From positions 28,610,880 to 28,674,879 of the forward strand of contig NC_059379.1 in the NCBI RefSeq assembly GCF_019703515.2: a stretch of 64,000 nucleotides of DNA, read 5' to 3'. The stretch is from Myxocyprinus asiaticus (taxonomy: Eukaryota; Chordata; Actinopteri; Cypriniformes; Catostomidae). The notes under the pieces are model-generated. The model did no database searches, was not told the origin of the DNA, and worked only from the letters and a program-made list of their open reading frames with translations. This document shows, in pieces, positions 21,860-33,974 of the stretch (position 1 is the first letter of the stretch; each line of letters opens with the position of its first letter). Position numbers and translations under genes: made by a program.

Positions 21860-22426
21860 AAGTTCAAGGAAATCCACTGTAAAAAAAAAAAAAAAATTCA
21901 ATGTTTGAACTTGATGTTTCCAAAGTCAACGAGTAAATTGTGTTAAATAATCGTGATCTCAATACTGACCAAAATAATCGTGATTATGATTTTTTGCCAT
22001 AATCGAGCAGCCCTACTGTCAGCCTAAATTAGTTAACTTTCCTTTGACAGTCACTGTTTCTTTTTCCTTAAAACGTTAAAAAAAGTAAATAAAACTAAAA
22101 TACTGGTTTTCTGGCAAGGCACAGTCATTTACTTGAAAAATGTGTGTGCCTGTAATGTTTAAGTGTGTTGTCAAAGATGGGGTGCCTATGTGACTTTGAT
22201 TGATTTTTTTCAGGCAGGAGCATGTAGAATAGCCCAAAGGCCTTGGCTCAGGACTGACACACACACATACAGTGCACCACAATTGTACAGTAGTTACATT
22301 TATATTTATGGTACCTTCTCCATGGCTACAGGCAGAGTTTAGCAGTTTGATCTTTTAGTAAATCCTACCATATTTTCTTGAATCACAAATGAAATCCAGG
22401 GCAGGTCTTGTTCCTGCAATGCAGTT

Positions 22427-23985
22427 TTAAGGAATAGGTCATCTAAAAATAAAAATCCTGTTATAATTTACTCACCTTCATGTCGTTCTAAACCCTTTTG
22501 ACTTACTTTCTTCTGTGGAACTAGAAAGGAAAATATTTGAAGAACGTTCTAGTTGCTCTTTCCCATGCAGTTATAATGAATGGGAACTGAAGATTCCAAA
22601 CTTGAAGGAGAAAAAATAAAACATAAAAGTTGTCTATTGAATCATGCTCCCTATGCTAAGACTTGTGAAGTCACAATAGCTTTGGATGAGAAACAGACCA
22701 AAAATTAAGTCGTTATTCACTGAAAATCTTGACATCCGCCCTAGCTCTCGGCACAGTCATGAGATAAGTAGTGATGTCAGATTTGTGAAGGATTTTGATT
22801 CTGATCTTTTCAATGGATTGGTTGATCAGAGTTCACTAAACCGGTCTGAACGATTACATCTGGAATCCAACATTGCTAATGAATGCGTATCAGGGCTCCA
22901 GACTGCAACTAAAATAGTTGCAAAGGCGACCAAAAATAATTGATTGTGATAATAATTTAAAATCTAGTCGCCACTGGCAACAGTGTGTGCATTCACATGC
23001 TGTTTCGTCAGATATCATCTTGTGAGTTATTGAATGCATCTTTAGAGCACGGACCACCAGTGTGCCTCCAGCCTCTTTTCACCTGTTCTGTTTCTGATGA
23101 GGTCGCTGCACCGCACGCAACATCAAACCCAGAACGAGAGAGTCGTGACCAAATGACTCTTTTGAACCGGGTCTTTTTCATGAATCACCCGAAAAGAACT
23201 GAGGGTGTGAAGTGAACTTAGGAGGTTACCAGTTTGAATCAGATTCACTTTCTCAGCAAATCATCCATCAGTGTGTACACAACTGGGAGCGCAGACATAT
23301 CAAAATAGAAGTCCCATGTGTATTTCGTGCTTCTTTAAAATGAAAAGTCCCGCACCACTTTATATATACATATAAGATCCAGCTTTTGAGACTTAGAACA
23401 ATTGAGGGACTCACACAACTATTACAGAAGGTGCAAACATTCATTGATGCTCAAGAAGACAAGACACTACTATATGCACACTGTAATTTATGTAAATGTC
23501 TGCTTATGTAGATTCAAAGGGCAGTACTAAAAAAAAAAAAAAATATCTATTATATTTTTATAATTATGATAGGGGTGTGAACATTGAGACAAAAGGGAAA
23601 TGCAAACTTGCATATCTTCTCAACTATATGTACTGTTTATTAAACCTCTGATTAACAGGTTATCAGCTGTCTTCCTTCAACTTTCTATCTTGTTTCAGAA
23701 CAATGATCTAAATTGAGCAATTATATGATTTGGTGACTAAAAACAACCATTTGGCTTCTTAATGTTTCATTAAAGGACCCAACGGCTCCTAAGTCATTTT
23801 TTTTAGTCTGGAGCCCTGCGTATGTATGGACCACTTTTTTTATACTTTAATGGATCCTTTTTGAAGCTTGAAAGCTCCAGTCCCCATTTATTGTAATTGC
23901 ATGCATTTTTAAAAATGTTCTTTTGTGTTCCATGGAAGTCACATTGGTTTGGAACGACATGAGTGTGAGTAAATGACAGAATTAT
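22427..23985. mobile_element. TTAA foldback MITE, right end truncated, with nested element W1
   Basis: Left end TTAAGGAATAGGTCATC with the family text TTTACTCACCTTCATGTCGT. The complementary right arm (GGAACGACATGAGTGTGAGT) is at about 23950-23970, but the terminal bases are lost. It contains W1. Confidence 0.6.
22891..23818. mobile_element. TIR element W, copy 1
   Basis: CAGGGCTCCAGACT at the left and its exact inverse AGTCTGGAGCCCTG at the right. The flanks share CGTAT (22886-22890, 23819-23823), a 5-6 bp duplication depending on how the last G is assigned. No transposase frame is present. Superfamily not certain. Confidence 0.7.
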
Positions 23986-24041
23986 AACCTGTTACAGTAC
24001 AATCCCAGCTCTCGATACATCCATGATGGCTGATACAGCCA

Positions 24042-24450
24042 TTAAAGAGATAGTTCACCCAAAATAAATTATCTTTTCATTTACTCATCCTTATACCATC
24101 CCAGATGTGTACGACTTTCTTTCATCTGCTGAACTCAAATGAAGATTTTTTTGAAGATTTTCTCTGCTCTTTTGGGCCATACAATGCAAGTGAATGGGTG
24201 CCAAAATTTGGAAGCTCCAAAAATCACATTAGTCAGTATAAATGCAATCCATAAGACTCTAGTGGTTAAATCCATGTCTTCAGAAGTGATTTGATAGGTG
24301 TGGGTGAGAAACAGATACATATTTATGTCCTTTTTTTATTATAGATTCTTCATTTGTGTTCTGGTGAAGAAAAGTCATGAACATCTGGGATAGCATGAGG
24401 GTGAGTAAATGATGAGAGAATTTCCATTTTTGGGTGAACTATCCCTTTAA
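24042..24450. mobile_element. TTAA foldback MITE, well preserved
   Basis: TTAAAGAGATAGTTCACCC at left and GGGTGAACTATCCCTTTAA at right, TTAA-flanked, with the arms complementary over more than 100 bases. It abuts the target duplication of the next hAT element. Confidence 0.8.
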
Positions 24451-24457
24451 TTCTTAC

Positions 24458-25600
24458 TGGGGTGACAGGACGATGTAATCGTTTATCAGCGATATTTTAG
24501 AAAGAACCCAATGCCGATTGCGACGTCAGCAAATACAGTATGTCAAACAGTAGCCGAGGGTGTGAAACTAGCTCCCACCCGCCAAATGTGATGAGGCTGA
24601 ATCCAGTTCGCAAGCTCCTCGTCCATAAGTATTTCTTGCACGGGTAATTTTGCTCATCTACCCGCAACAGGCAGGCGACCTGTAAGATGTCTCGGAGTGA
24701 CACATGACAAGAAATGCTGTTAGTCACAAAGACGTGCGTTTGAAGAAACACTTTATTATATTTTAAGAACAGACAAAAGAAAAGCCGTCAATGTTTGTTC
24801 AGAGGCGTGCCGAGCAAGCCTGTCTCGTGGAGCAAGCGCATGCAAAGAGTTTTCATTATTTTTTTCTCTGTTTCATTCATCTGAAAACTGTTTGCAAGAA
24901 TAATGTCATCTATGAGAACATTGCAAATTATCTCCGATCATGTCAGGAGGTGCTGTGAGTTTAGTTCGCTTTATTTCCACGAACCAGTTCGCTGTGAACG
25001 CAACTCTGCAGGTTCAATAAAATATATCTTTGTAATAAAGAAACAAAGAAATAATACAAAACACATTCACCTTGAACCTAAAATTGAGTTCTATTTTCTT
25101 TTCTTTAGGCAGCATTAACTGTATTACCAAAACGCAATACAAACACAAATTCGATAAGAACACACATTTGGCAGCTTTATTTTGGGAACACAAGGAATTT
25201 TATTAGGCTTTATTAATATGATTGTTATTATCTTTACATTTATAGTTGTCTTTAGTTCTTAATCTGTAGGCTACTAATAATTTTCCACCTGTTGTCGTTG
25301 ACAGATGGCAAATGGAGCCATTGAAGACTAAAAATGTTTGGATTAGGGGAGGTGGTTAAATAAGATTTTTTTTTTAATCACTTCGTTACTTTAATTGCTT
25401 TTTTCGTTTAGCTTAAAGTGCAATTTGAATTTAGAAATGTCTTTTTATGTTTTTTGTGTTTCAATAAATGACTAATTTTAAAGCAAAATCAATAAAAGAA
25501 AAAGATTTCACCGTCCCTCATCGGGGGGGTTGACAATATAATAGTATATTTTTTTAAGGCGATTATTGATAAAATATTTTTTACATATTGCCCAGCCCTA
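24458..25600. mobile_element. hAT element, family X copy 2 (opposite orientation to copy 1)
   Basis: Right end inverse of TAGGGCTGGGCAATATG; the left end begins TGGGGTGACAGGACGATG. Flanks ATTCTTAC (24450-24457) and ATACTTAC (25601-25608) match at seven of eight. Internal sequence is the reverse complement of 8911-10190 with divergence. Confidence 0.75.
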
Positions 25601-25609
25601 ATACTTACA

Positions 25610-27775
25610 CCATGAACTTGAGTTGGATTCCTTTGCCAATCTGAGTTTTTGTGTATGTGTGTTTTCCCTGACTCTTTTGAAGCATTACTGCTGCTTCCTA
25701 AAGCTGGACAGTTGGGTGCTCCTCACTTCCATAGGAATTAATCTGGAGAAATATCTGAAAGACTTTCTACTTTGCCCCCCTCAGATTCTCCTTACACAAC
25801 TGTTTGTTGTTCATTCTTTGATCTCTGTGAGAGACCACAAAGCCAGTGCTTTCAGTGAGACCAGTTTTTGGAAACTTCCTGTAAATATTTAATGAGTGTC
25901 CCATATTGAATCCCTGTCATATTAAGGAATCATTCTTATTAGAGGGGTCATATTACACAACTTTTTTAATTGAATATGTTCCTGCAGTCTTCTTATGTTA
26001 GGTACTTTCTACGTACCAAAAACTTATAATGTAGTTTTTCATGTCCATTTTCCATCCACATTCCCCTTAGAATTAAACAGGCCATTTTTTGCTGCTATGC
26101 CTTTAAGACCCTCTTTAAATTGAATGCCTTCCTCTCAAAATCTGTGAGCTTGAATTTGTCTCCAAAATAGTGTTTAAAAGACGCACTCTTCAATATAAGC
26201 CTGCATTACATTCTGACAGATTTACAAAACCATCCCACATCTTGTTAAAATAAACTTCAGCTGCTCATTTCTAACAGTGGAATATGTCAGAAGGATATGC
26301 AGAGCTGTAGGTGCTACACACCACAAGTAACCGCACAATGTTTAGCTCTCACATTTTACTATTGATCATTCATTCATTTTCTTATCTTTTTCATTAAGAA
26401 TAGTATATATGTATTCATTTTCTTGCCCCTTATTACTTGACCTTGATTGGGAAGGCCAATAGCTATTAGGTGAAAATTTGATGTTTAAATGTGTATGGCC
26501 ATGTGTTTCAGTGTATTCATCGGTCTAACATCTGTAAAGTGTGGAAGTTTAGAACGAGCCTTTTTAAGCAGCTTAGTTTCATTATACTGTATGTTTTGTT
26601 TTGTTTTTTCTCGGGGTAGAAGTTCTAAGTTCTGAAAGTTAAAGTACATTTCATAGTACAATGAACTGTGAAAATTTGATTCTCAAGATATTGCCCCTTT
26701 ATGGTATTATATTATTAAATTCTACAATTCACCCAAAATGTGTCTTTCCTGTCCTTGTGAAAGCATTTTTAAGTTACCATGGTGCCATCTCAATCGACTG
26801 TAACAGTATGACTGCCCAAAACTGGTTTGTCAGCATGCGCACCACTGCTCTATCGAGTGGGAATGAGTAGTAACAAATGCATGGGTTGAAAAAACACGAA
26901 GCAGAGGTATTCCCACTGGGTTGTTTATCCAGGCTTAAAGCTCTGCTAGACCTTACTGCCCAAGGGCCATGCTGCCGCAGCTATGAAGTCATGCTTTTGA
27001 TAAAACCGGCCCCAGAGTCTACTGTTTTCAGTGTGTGTGAATTAACAGCCGGTGGGGAGAACTAGTCTTAGAGGTTTCATTGACATCATGGGAAAACTTT
27101 TCTGTTTGGTCTTAAAATGTACAAACAAGCAAACAGGACCCACTATTTCTGTTATTCAAGATATACACCCCTTTATCTTGGCCTGGATATTCTCAAATAT
27201 ATGTTCTTCACTCCTGGGATTTATTTGGAGTCAGATCTTTGATTTGATTGAAATCACGATTTCTGCTTAAAAGGGAGCTATTCACTTGACATTGGTTTAT
27301 CTGAATTATAATTGCATTACCTTAATGTAGAAAACAAGATTATAGAATGTAATGAGAAAAAGAAACGCTTTTCGGTTGAGTGAACACAACAAGATTGAAC
27401 AGCTTCTTTACTGCATTCGAGCGTGATTGTGTAGTTAATAAATAAAAGTTTTGTTGTTTTTATTCAGCAACTGACTGTAAAGAACAGAAAATGATATTAA
27501 AAGAGACATTATTCATATTCAATGGAAAATGGATTTTGTGGATCTTGTCTTTTACCGGTTCTGTGCAATGTTTCCAAACCAAACGTTTACTCTGAATCTC
27601 GGTGCTGAACTTCTTCACCAATGTGCTACTCAATTACTGGTAAATTTAAATCTAAGCATTTAAGAATCAATATCAAAATTGTTCCAATGGAGATCGTGAT
27701 GCATCGGAAAATCAATATTTTTACCCAGGATTATTTCAAATTGTATACGGTTCCAAAGCAACAGAGCAACTTGGT
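25610..27775. other. No gene recognised
   Basis: About 2.2 kb without a repeat boundary or credible exon. Open frames of 60-89 codons here show no family motif. Confidence 0.4.
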
Positions 27776-27800
27776 GCATGTGGTAGGGTTGCTTCGATAC

Positions 27801-28144
27801 TAGGGCTGCCCCCAGTTTAAGCCATTAGTCGACTAGTTGTCACACGTTTATGATATTAATTTAATTACTTATATATATATATATATATAGTTTTTTTTTT
27901 TTTGGGGGGGGGGGGGGGCATCAGAAAATGGTTTGAGTTCCAGGGCTGAGAAAGAATGTTATAAGTAACATTGCTAACACTGTTCTACATTACAGAGAAA
28001 TACTAAACCATACTAATGAGCCTTTAAAATATAAATTTTACAAGCACACACGAAGCGAGCCGCAGCGAAGATTCTGAATATGTCGGAAAAACCAGCAAGG
28101 AGACTTTCTGAACATTTTGTTAATTTATAGAGAGAAATGCACAT
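27801..28144. mobile_element. hAT terminus fragment with (TA)n and T/G homopolymers
   Basis: Begins TAGGGCTGCCCCCAGTTTAAG with ATTAGTCGACTAG nearby, the usual fish hAT end. A (TA)n tract (about 27872-27890) and a T-run followed by a G-run (about 27891-27919) follow. The other end was not found. Confidence 0.45.
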
Positions 28145-28772
28145 TAGTTGTGCCAAAATACGATGATCTCGAGGATCGACGATGGTCAGAGTGGTCGTCA
28201 ATAGCTGATGCCTTTGACGATGTCAAGATGGTATTTGGCTCGTTTTCCCTTTAATGTATTAAATTATTATTATTATTAGGCTATTATTATTATCAAATTA
28301 ATATTACAAATAATTTCTTGTAGACACACAGACACGTGATTGAAGAAACACACTTTATTATATTATTAAGAACAGATGACAGAAAAGCCGTCTATGCGCA
28401 TGAATGTTACGCTGTTTGTACGGAGGCGTGCAGTCTCGTGGAACACGTGCATGAAAAAGGTTCTCACTCTTTCTTTGTTTCTGTCTTCTGAATTTTTTTT
28501 TGCAAGAACAGTATCGTCTATGAGTGCTGCAAATGACCTCAGACATCTCAGCTCAGGAGGTGCTTTGAGTTCAGTTCGCTTTATTTCCACAGAGCAGTTC
28601 ATTGTGACCACAACTCTGCAGCCTATACATCTGTGATTAAAACAAAAGCACGTTCATCTTGAACCATGATTTATATTTCAGTGATTATTATCATTATAAT
28701 TATTATTTTTACATTTATAATTGTTTTTATGTCTTCATTTGTGTTAGTAATTTTTCGCCTGCATGTTTAGAA

Positions 28773-30228
28773 TAGAGCCCGACCGATATGGGATTTTTGA
28801 GACCGATACCGATTTTAGAGAGGGAAAATTCACCGATTACCGATATGGTGGCCGATATATTTAATTTTTGAGCTGGAATGAAAACAGACCTTTTCTATGT
28901 GGATTTTTCACAGATTTTGCACCGATATGACTATGCTTTAAAGGTACTTAGAAGGCTGCTTAAATATTTTTATCAAAGAATATTTGACATTATTATTATA
29001 CATTGTCAACACATTCTAGAAAAGAACACTGAGAAAATAAAGAATAAATAAAAATACAATAAATAGCTTAATAAACATCAGTACTGTATGTTTAGTATCA
29101 GTCAATTGCTGACCATTAAATTAAAGAATAAATAAAAGTACAATAAATAGCTAAATAAACATCAGTACTGTTTAGTATCAGTCAAATGCTGACCATTAAA
29201 TTAAAGAATAAATAAAAGTACAATAAATAGCTAAATAAACATCAGTACTGTTTAGTATCAGTCAAATGCTGACCATTAAATTAAAGAATAAATAAAAGTA
29301 CAATAAATAGCTAAATAAACATCAGTACTGTTTAGTATCAGTCAAATGCTGACCATTAAAATAAAGAATAAATAAAAAAATAAAATAAATAGCTAAATAA
29401 ACATCAGTACTGTTTAGTATCAGTCAAATGCTGACCATTAAAATAAAGAATAATAAAAAAATAAAATAAAATAAATAGCTAAATAAACATCAGTACTGTT
29501 TAGTATCAGTCAAATGCTGACCATTAAAATAAAGACCATATTCTGCTTTACAAGTTCAGGGGAGACTTTCAATGGAGGAAAACCAGACTTCTAAATATTA
29601 CATTTTATAAATGCAACGACTGGAATTGTTTTGGTTGAAGGGGGTACCAAACTGTGAATCCTGAACAAAACAGTTTGGTGAATGCTTTCCAGCATTGTGT
29701 CTCACCAACTAGGTAACAACATAGCATGAAATCAACACTCTTCAGACACAATCCACCACCGTACAGTTGTCTGTTGAGAGGCAAAAATATGCTCTGATGT
29801 TTACCTTTCAATCTGCTACATTACTTACTGCACTGACAAACTATAGCTGGCTAAAAGCAAACACAAATAAGTGACATATTCTTAGGGACAAGGTTAATGT
29901 TATATTAGTTATATTGAAAAGGGAAAATGATGGGGTCATTGTTTATTAAGTTTCCAGTATGTATTTCACAAACTAGTTAACTTACCGAGACACAGCTCAA
30001 CTCCACCCTTTCTGCAGAGTCACCATCAGCTCAGCTCTTTAAACAATGTAATCGGAGCACGCTCTGCTGGTCAGTCTACGCTATGACACCAGTTCTAAAG
30101 CATTGTTTTCTGCATTATATGTTATGAAAATAAGTGTTCATATCGGCGCATATCGGTAAAATATATGCCGATACTGATATATCGGTGAAAGGCTAATATC
30201 GGCCGACCGATATATCGGTCGGGCACTA
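28773..30228. mobile_element. hAT MITE with 80-bp tandem repeats, copy 1
   Basis: Ends TAGAGCCCGACCGATAT and the inverse of TAGTGCCCGACCGATAT. Flanks GTTTAGAA (28765-28772) and GTTTAGAC (30229-30236) match at seven of eight. The empty site GCATGTTTAGACGG is readable on the minus strand near 48690-48710 in the related element. Internally about six tandem units of 80 bp (29035-29540) carry ATCAGTACTGTTTAGTATCA. Confidence 0.88.
29035..29540. repeat. 80-bp tandem repeat array
   Basis: TTAAAGAATA recurs at 29121, 29201 and 29281, so the period is exactly 80. Later units are slightly longer (about 82). Unit content includes CAATAAATAGCTAAATAAAC and GTCAAATGCTGACC. Confidence 0.9.
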
Positions 30229-30487
30229 GTTTAGACGGATACTTGCCTGATGGTAAATGGAAAGGTGGTTACTTATATATATAATTTTTTTGATCACGTT
30301 GTTATTTTAATTGCTTTTTAGTTTCGTTTGGAGTGCACTTTGAATTTAGAAATTTATTTGATTAAGTTTTATGTTTTTTAAATAAATTAATTTAATTTTC
30401 AATGCAAAATCACTAAAGCAAGAATATTAATCGATCCCTCAGCCTGGGGGTTGCCGATGTAATTGATTATAGTGAAATATATATATA

Positions 30488-32105
30488 CAGTGCATCTGGA
30501 AAGTATTCACAGTGCTTCACTTTTTCCACATTTTGTTATGTTACAGCCTTATTCCAAAATGGATTAAATTCATTATTTTCCTCAAAATTCGACAAAAAAT
30601 ACCCCATAATGACAACGTGAAAGAAGTTTGTTTGAAATCTTTGCAAATTTATAAAAAATAAAAAATGAAAATAAATCACATGTACATAAGTATTCACAGC
30701 CTTTGCCATGACACTCAGAATTGAGCTCAGGTGCATCCTGTTTCCACTGGTCATCCTTGAGATGTTGAGAAGAACTTGATTGGAGTCCACCTGTGGTAAT
30801 TTCAGTTGATTGGACATGATTTGGAAAGGCACACACCTGTCTATATAAGGTCCCACAGTTAACAGTGCATGTCAGAGCACAAACCTAGCCATGAAGTCCA
30901 AGGAATTGTCTGTAGACCTCCGAGACAGGATTGTATTGAGGCACAGATCTGGGGAAGGGTACAGAAAAATTTCTGCAGCATTGAAGGTCCCAATGAGCAC
31001 AGTGGCCTCCATCATCCGTAAATGGAAGAAGTTTGGAACCACCAGGACTCTTCCTAGAGCTGGCCGCCCAGCCAAACTGAGTGATCGGGGGAGAAGGGCC
31101 TTAGTCAGGGAGGTGACCAAGAACCCGATGGTCACTCTGACAGAGCTCCAGCATTTCTCTGTGGAGAGAGGAGAACCTTCCAGAAGAACAACCATCTCTG
31201 CAGCACTCCACCAATCAGGCCTCTATGGTAGAGTGGCCAGACGGAAGCCACTCCTCAGTAAAAGGCACATGACAGCCCGCCTGGAGTTTGCCAAAGGGCA
31301 CCTGAAGGACTCTCAGACCATGAGAAACAAAGATTGAACTCTTTGGCCTGAATGGCAAGCATCATGCCTGGAGGAAACCAGGCACCGCTCATCACCTGGC
31401 CAATACCATCCCTACAGTGAAGCATGGTGGTGGCAGCATCATGCTGTGGGGATGTTTTTCAGCGGCAGGAACTGGGAGACTAGTCAGGATTGAGGGAAAG
31501 ATGAATGCAGCAATGCACAGAGACATCCTTGATGAAAACCTGCTCCAGAGCGCTTTGGACCTCAGACTGGGGCGAAGGTTCATCTTCCAACAGGACAATG
31601 ACCCTAAGCACACAGCCAAGATAACAAAGGAGTGGCTATGGGACAACTCTGTGAATGTCCTTGAGTGGCTCAGCCAGAGCCCAGACTTGAACCCGATTGA
31701 GCATCGCTGGAGAGATCTGAAAATGGCTGTGCACCGACGCTCCCCATCCAACCTGATGGGGCTTGAGAGGTCCTGCAAAGAAGAATGGGAGAAACTGCCC
31801 AAAAATAGGTGTGCCAAGCTTGTAGCATCATACTCAAAAAGACTTGAGGCTGTAATTGGTGCCAAAGGTGCTTCAACAAAGTATTGAGCAAAGGCTGTGA
31901 ATACTTTTGTACATGTGATTTTTTTCGTTTTTTACTTTTAATAAATTTGCAAAGATTTCAAACAAACTTCTTTCACATTGTCATTATGGGGTATTGTTTG
32001 TAGAATTTTGAGGAAAATAATTAATTTAATCCATTTTGGAATAAGGCTGTAACATAACAAAATGTGGAAAAAGTGAAGCGCTGTGAATACTTTCCAGATG
32101 CACTG
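30488..32105 (+). mobile_element. Tc1 element with ~220-bp terminal inverted repeats
   Basis: TA (30486-30487, 32106-32107) flanks CAGTGCATCTGGAAAGTATT and its inverse. The inverted repeats pair over about 220 bp (30488-30710 and 31888-32105), including ACATTTTGTTATGTTACAGC. The transposase between them is in two pieces. Confidence 0.9.
30891..31887 (+). pseudogene. Tc1 transposase lacking the first catalytic Asp block
   Basis: Tc1 transposase in two frames. The N-terminal part (30891-31337) starts MKSKELSVDLRDRIVLRH and contains the paired-like helix-turn-helix (GYRKISAALKVPMSTVASII), a GRPAKL hinge and a second helix-turn-helix. The C-terminal part (31417-31887) has [25 protein letters not shown] (second Asp) and [11 protein letters not shown] (Glu), and ends KGASTKY. 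The region that should encode the WSDET block is absent: after SQTMRNK the next residues (ELFGL) follow only in a shifted frame. The Tc1 element at 50036 retains this block. The loss removes one DDE residue and the frame, so the enzyme is dead. Otherwise the sequence is well preserved and a nearly complete family member. Confidence 0.88.
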
Positions 32106-32359
32106 TACACACAAAACAAATGTATTCACACACAATGCATTTTCCCGGACAACGCAATACCCGGCCGGTAGAGAATGCACAGATGAAGTATGTTCTTTGC
32201 CAGAGCGATGTTGCCCTTCACAACTGTTGTAAAGCCATCTTTCAAAAAGTTGAACAACACACATTTTAATTGCACTTTAAATGAAAAAAAAATAGTTAAA
32301 TTAAATAAAAAATAAAGTTCAAAGTTTGAAATTGTCTCGGTTGTTCCGTATTACCAGAC

Positions 32360-33178
32360 TTACCTGTTCGTACCTGACAAAACACCGGACAAAACCGGCT
32401 CAACCCGGAGATTGTAAAATCTTACAAATGTATTGGGTGTTGCCCAGCCCGCTGCTCTGCAGATGTCTGCTAGAGAGGTGCCATTGGCCAGTGCCCATGA
32501 GGATGCCAGACTCCTTGTAGAGTGTGCTCTTATTGCCAAAGTGGCAGGCAAGGCCTAGGCCTGGTATGCCAGAGTGTTGGCATCCACAATCCAGTGGGCA
32601 AACCTCTGTTTGGAGACAGCGTTCCCTTTCCGCTGTCCACTGAAGCAGACAAAGAGCTGCTCAGAGCGTCTAAAGCTCTGCGTGTGATCCAAGTAGATGC
32701 GCAAAGCATGCACCGGACACAGCAACGACAGGGCTGGGTCTGCCTCCTCCCGGGGCAGCACTTGCAGGCTCACCACCTGATCCCTGAAGGGGGTCGTGGG
32801 AACCTTGGGCACATAGCCCGGCCGAGTTCTCAGGACCATGTGAGAGTCTATCGGACTGAACTCCAGGCAGGTATCGCTGACAGAGAACGCCTGCAGGTCC
32901 CCAACCCTCTTGATGGAGGTGAGTGCAATCAGGATGGCTGTCTTCAAAGAGAGGGCTTTCAGCTCGGCTGACTCTAGTGGCTCAAACGGGGCTCTCCAGA
33001 GGCCCAGGAGGACCATGGAGAGATCCCATGAGGGAAAGAGGCGTGGCCTAGGAGGATTCAGCCTCACGGCACCTCTCAGGAACCTGATGATCAGGTCGTG
33101 CTTCCCTAAGGACTCACCATCCACTGCGTCATGGTGTGCTGCTATGGCGGCCACATACACCTTCAAGGTGGAGGCCAC
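32360..33178 (-). pseudogene. DIRS tyrosine recombinase (copy C), one internal TAG
   Basis: Tyrosine recombinase of DIRS copy C. It reads STLKVYVAAIAAHHD and contains SIKRVGDLQAF with the first catalytic Arg. After a single in-frame TAG (32557-32555) it continues with RAHSTRS (the H-x-x-R box) and NTFVRFY, whose final Tyr would be the nucleophile. The frame after the TAG is the same as before. Copy D has a sense codon (Gln) at this place, so one C-to-T change explains the stop. The N-terminal ~45 residues are missing because the RNase H end is joined to the recombinase out of frame near 33180. Such recombinases insert circular DIRS DNA without target duplication (family knowledge). Confidence 0.85.
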
Positions 33179-33974
33179 ACCAGCTGTGTGCTAGCGTGTC
33201 TGTCCCGAGGGGGGTTCCCGTCAGGGAATACCAGAGCGGGCAGTGGGAGGATTCCCGGAAACCAAACAGGTCTAACTCTGCTTTGCCGAATCGACTCCAA
33301 ATCAGCTGGACCACCTGGGGGTGGAGTCTCCACTCTCCGTTGAGCGTGTCCGCTGTGGCGTTGAAGCTGCCCGGGATATGAGTGGCCCGCAGCGACCTCA
33401 GCCGCTGCTGACTCCAGAGGAGGAGATGGCAGGAGAGTTGCGACATGCGACGAGAGCGTAGGCCGCCTTGGCGATTTATAAATGCTACTGTCGCTGTGTT
33501 GTCCGCCCGGACCAACACATGCTTACCCCCGATCAAAGGCAATAGCCTCCGCAGGGCGAGCAGTACAGCAAGCAACTCGAGGCAGTTGATGTGCCAACAC
33601 AGCCGCGGTCCTGTCCAGGAGCCAGCTTGGAGGCATCTGTGGTGACCATGACGTGTCTGGACACTTGCTGTAGGGGGACTCCTGCCCGCAGAAATGCAAG
33701 GTCTGTCCAAGGGCTGAATAAGTGGCGGCAGAGTGGCGTGATAGCCACGCGATGTGTGCCATGGCACCATGCCCGTTTTGGGACTCAAGTCTGAAGCCAG
33801 TGCTGAAGCGGTCTCATATGAATCAACCTGAGCGCCGTGACCACCGCCGAGGATGCCATATACCCCAGGAGCCTCTGAAAGTGTTTCAGTGGAACCACTG
33901 TCCTCCACCAGAATGACTTCAGGCAGTTCAGCACCGACTGCGCACGCTCGCTTGTGAGGTGCAGGGGGCGCCAC
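33129..33974 (-). pseudogene. RT end and RNase H domain of DIRS copy C
   Basis: The RT C-terminus (HFQRLLGYMASSAV...) ends PLQHWLQT with an in-frame TGA at 33787-33785, the same stop as copy A at 3348-3350. The frame then resumes with AITPLCRHLFSPWTDLAFLR and VMVTTDAS (first Asp). After a frameshift it reads HINCLELLAVLLALRRL (Glu), VRADNTATVAFINRQGG (Asp) and SLRATHIPGSFNATAD. This is a nearly complete RNase H in two frames. Near 33190 it is fused to recombinase sequence by deletion. Confidence 0.8.

Larger units (their letters stand above)
19328..22015. mobile_element. hAT element carrying two nested insertions
   Basis: Left end TAAGGCTGGGCGATTAATC, right end the inverse of TAGGGCTGCTCGATTATGGC. 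The flanking 8-mers are CTATCAGC (19320-19327) and CTGTCAGC (22016-22023), seven of eight matching. It contains element Y1 (19953-21859), which itself contains a TA-MITE (20527-21283). Confidence 0.78.
28145..30485. mobile_element. hAT element, family X copy 3, split by a MITE
   Basis: Begins TAGTTGTGCCAAAATACG and is the reverse complement of the element at 48459-49354 along its length. The end at 30485 breaks off at a (TA)n tract where the Tc1 element begins. The 28773-30228 insertion sits inside it. Confidence 0.7.

Noticed and set aside
24497..24751. Open frame in hAT family X copy 2
   Set aside because: Similar text in copy 1 (9854-10153) carries different frames and stops; no transposase motif.
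29035..29540. A CRISPR-like array
   Set aside because: Units are contiguous 80-bp tandem repeats without unique spacers, inside a fish MITE.
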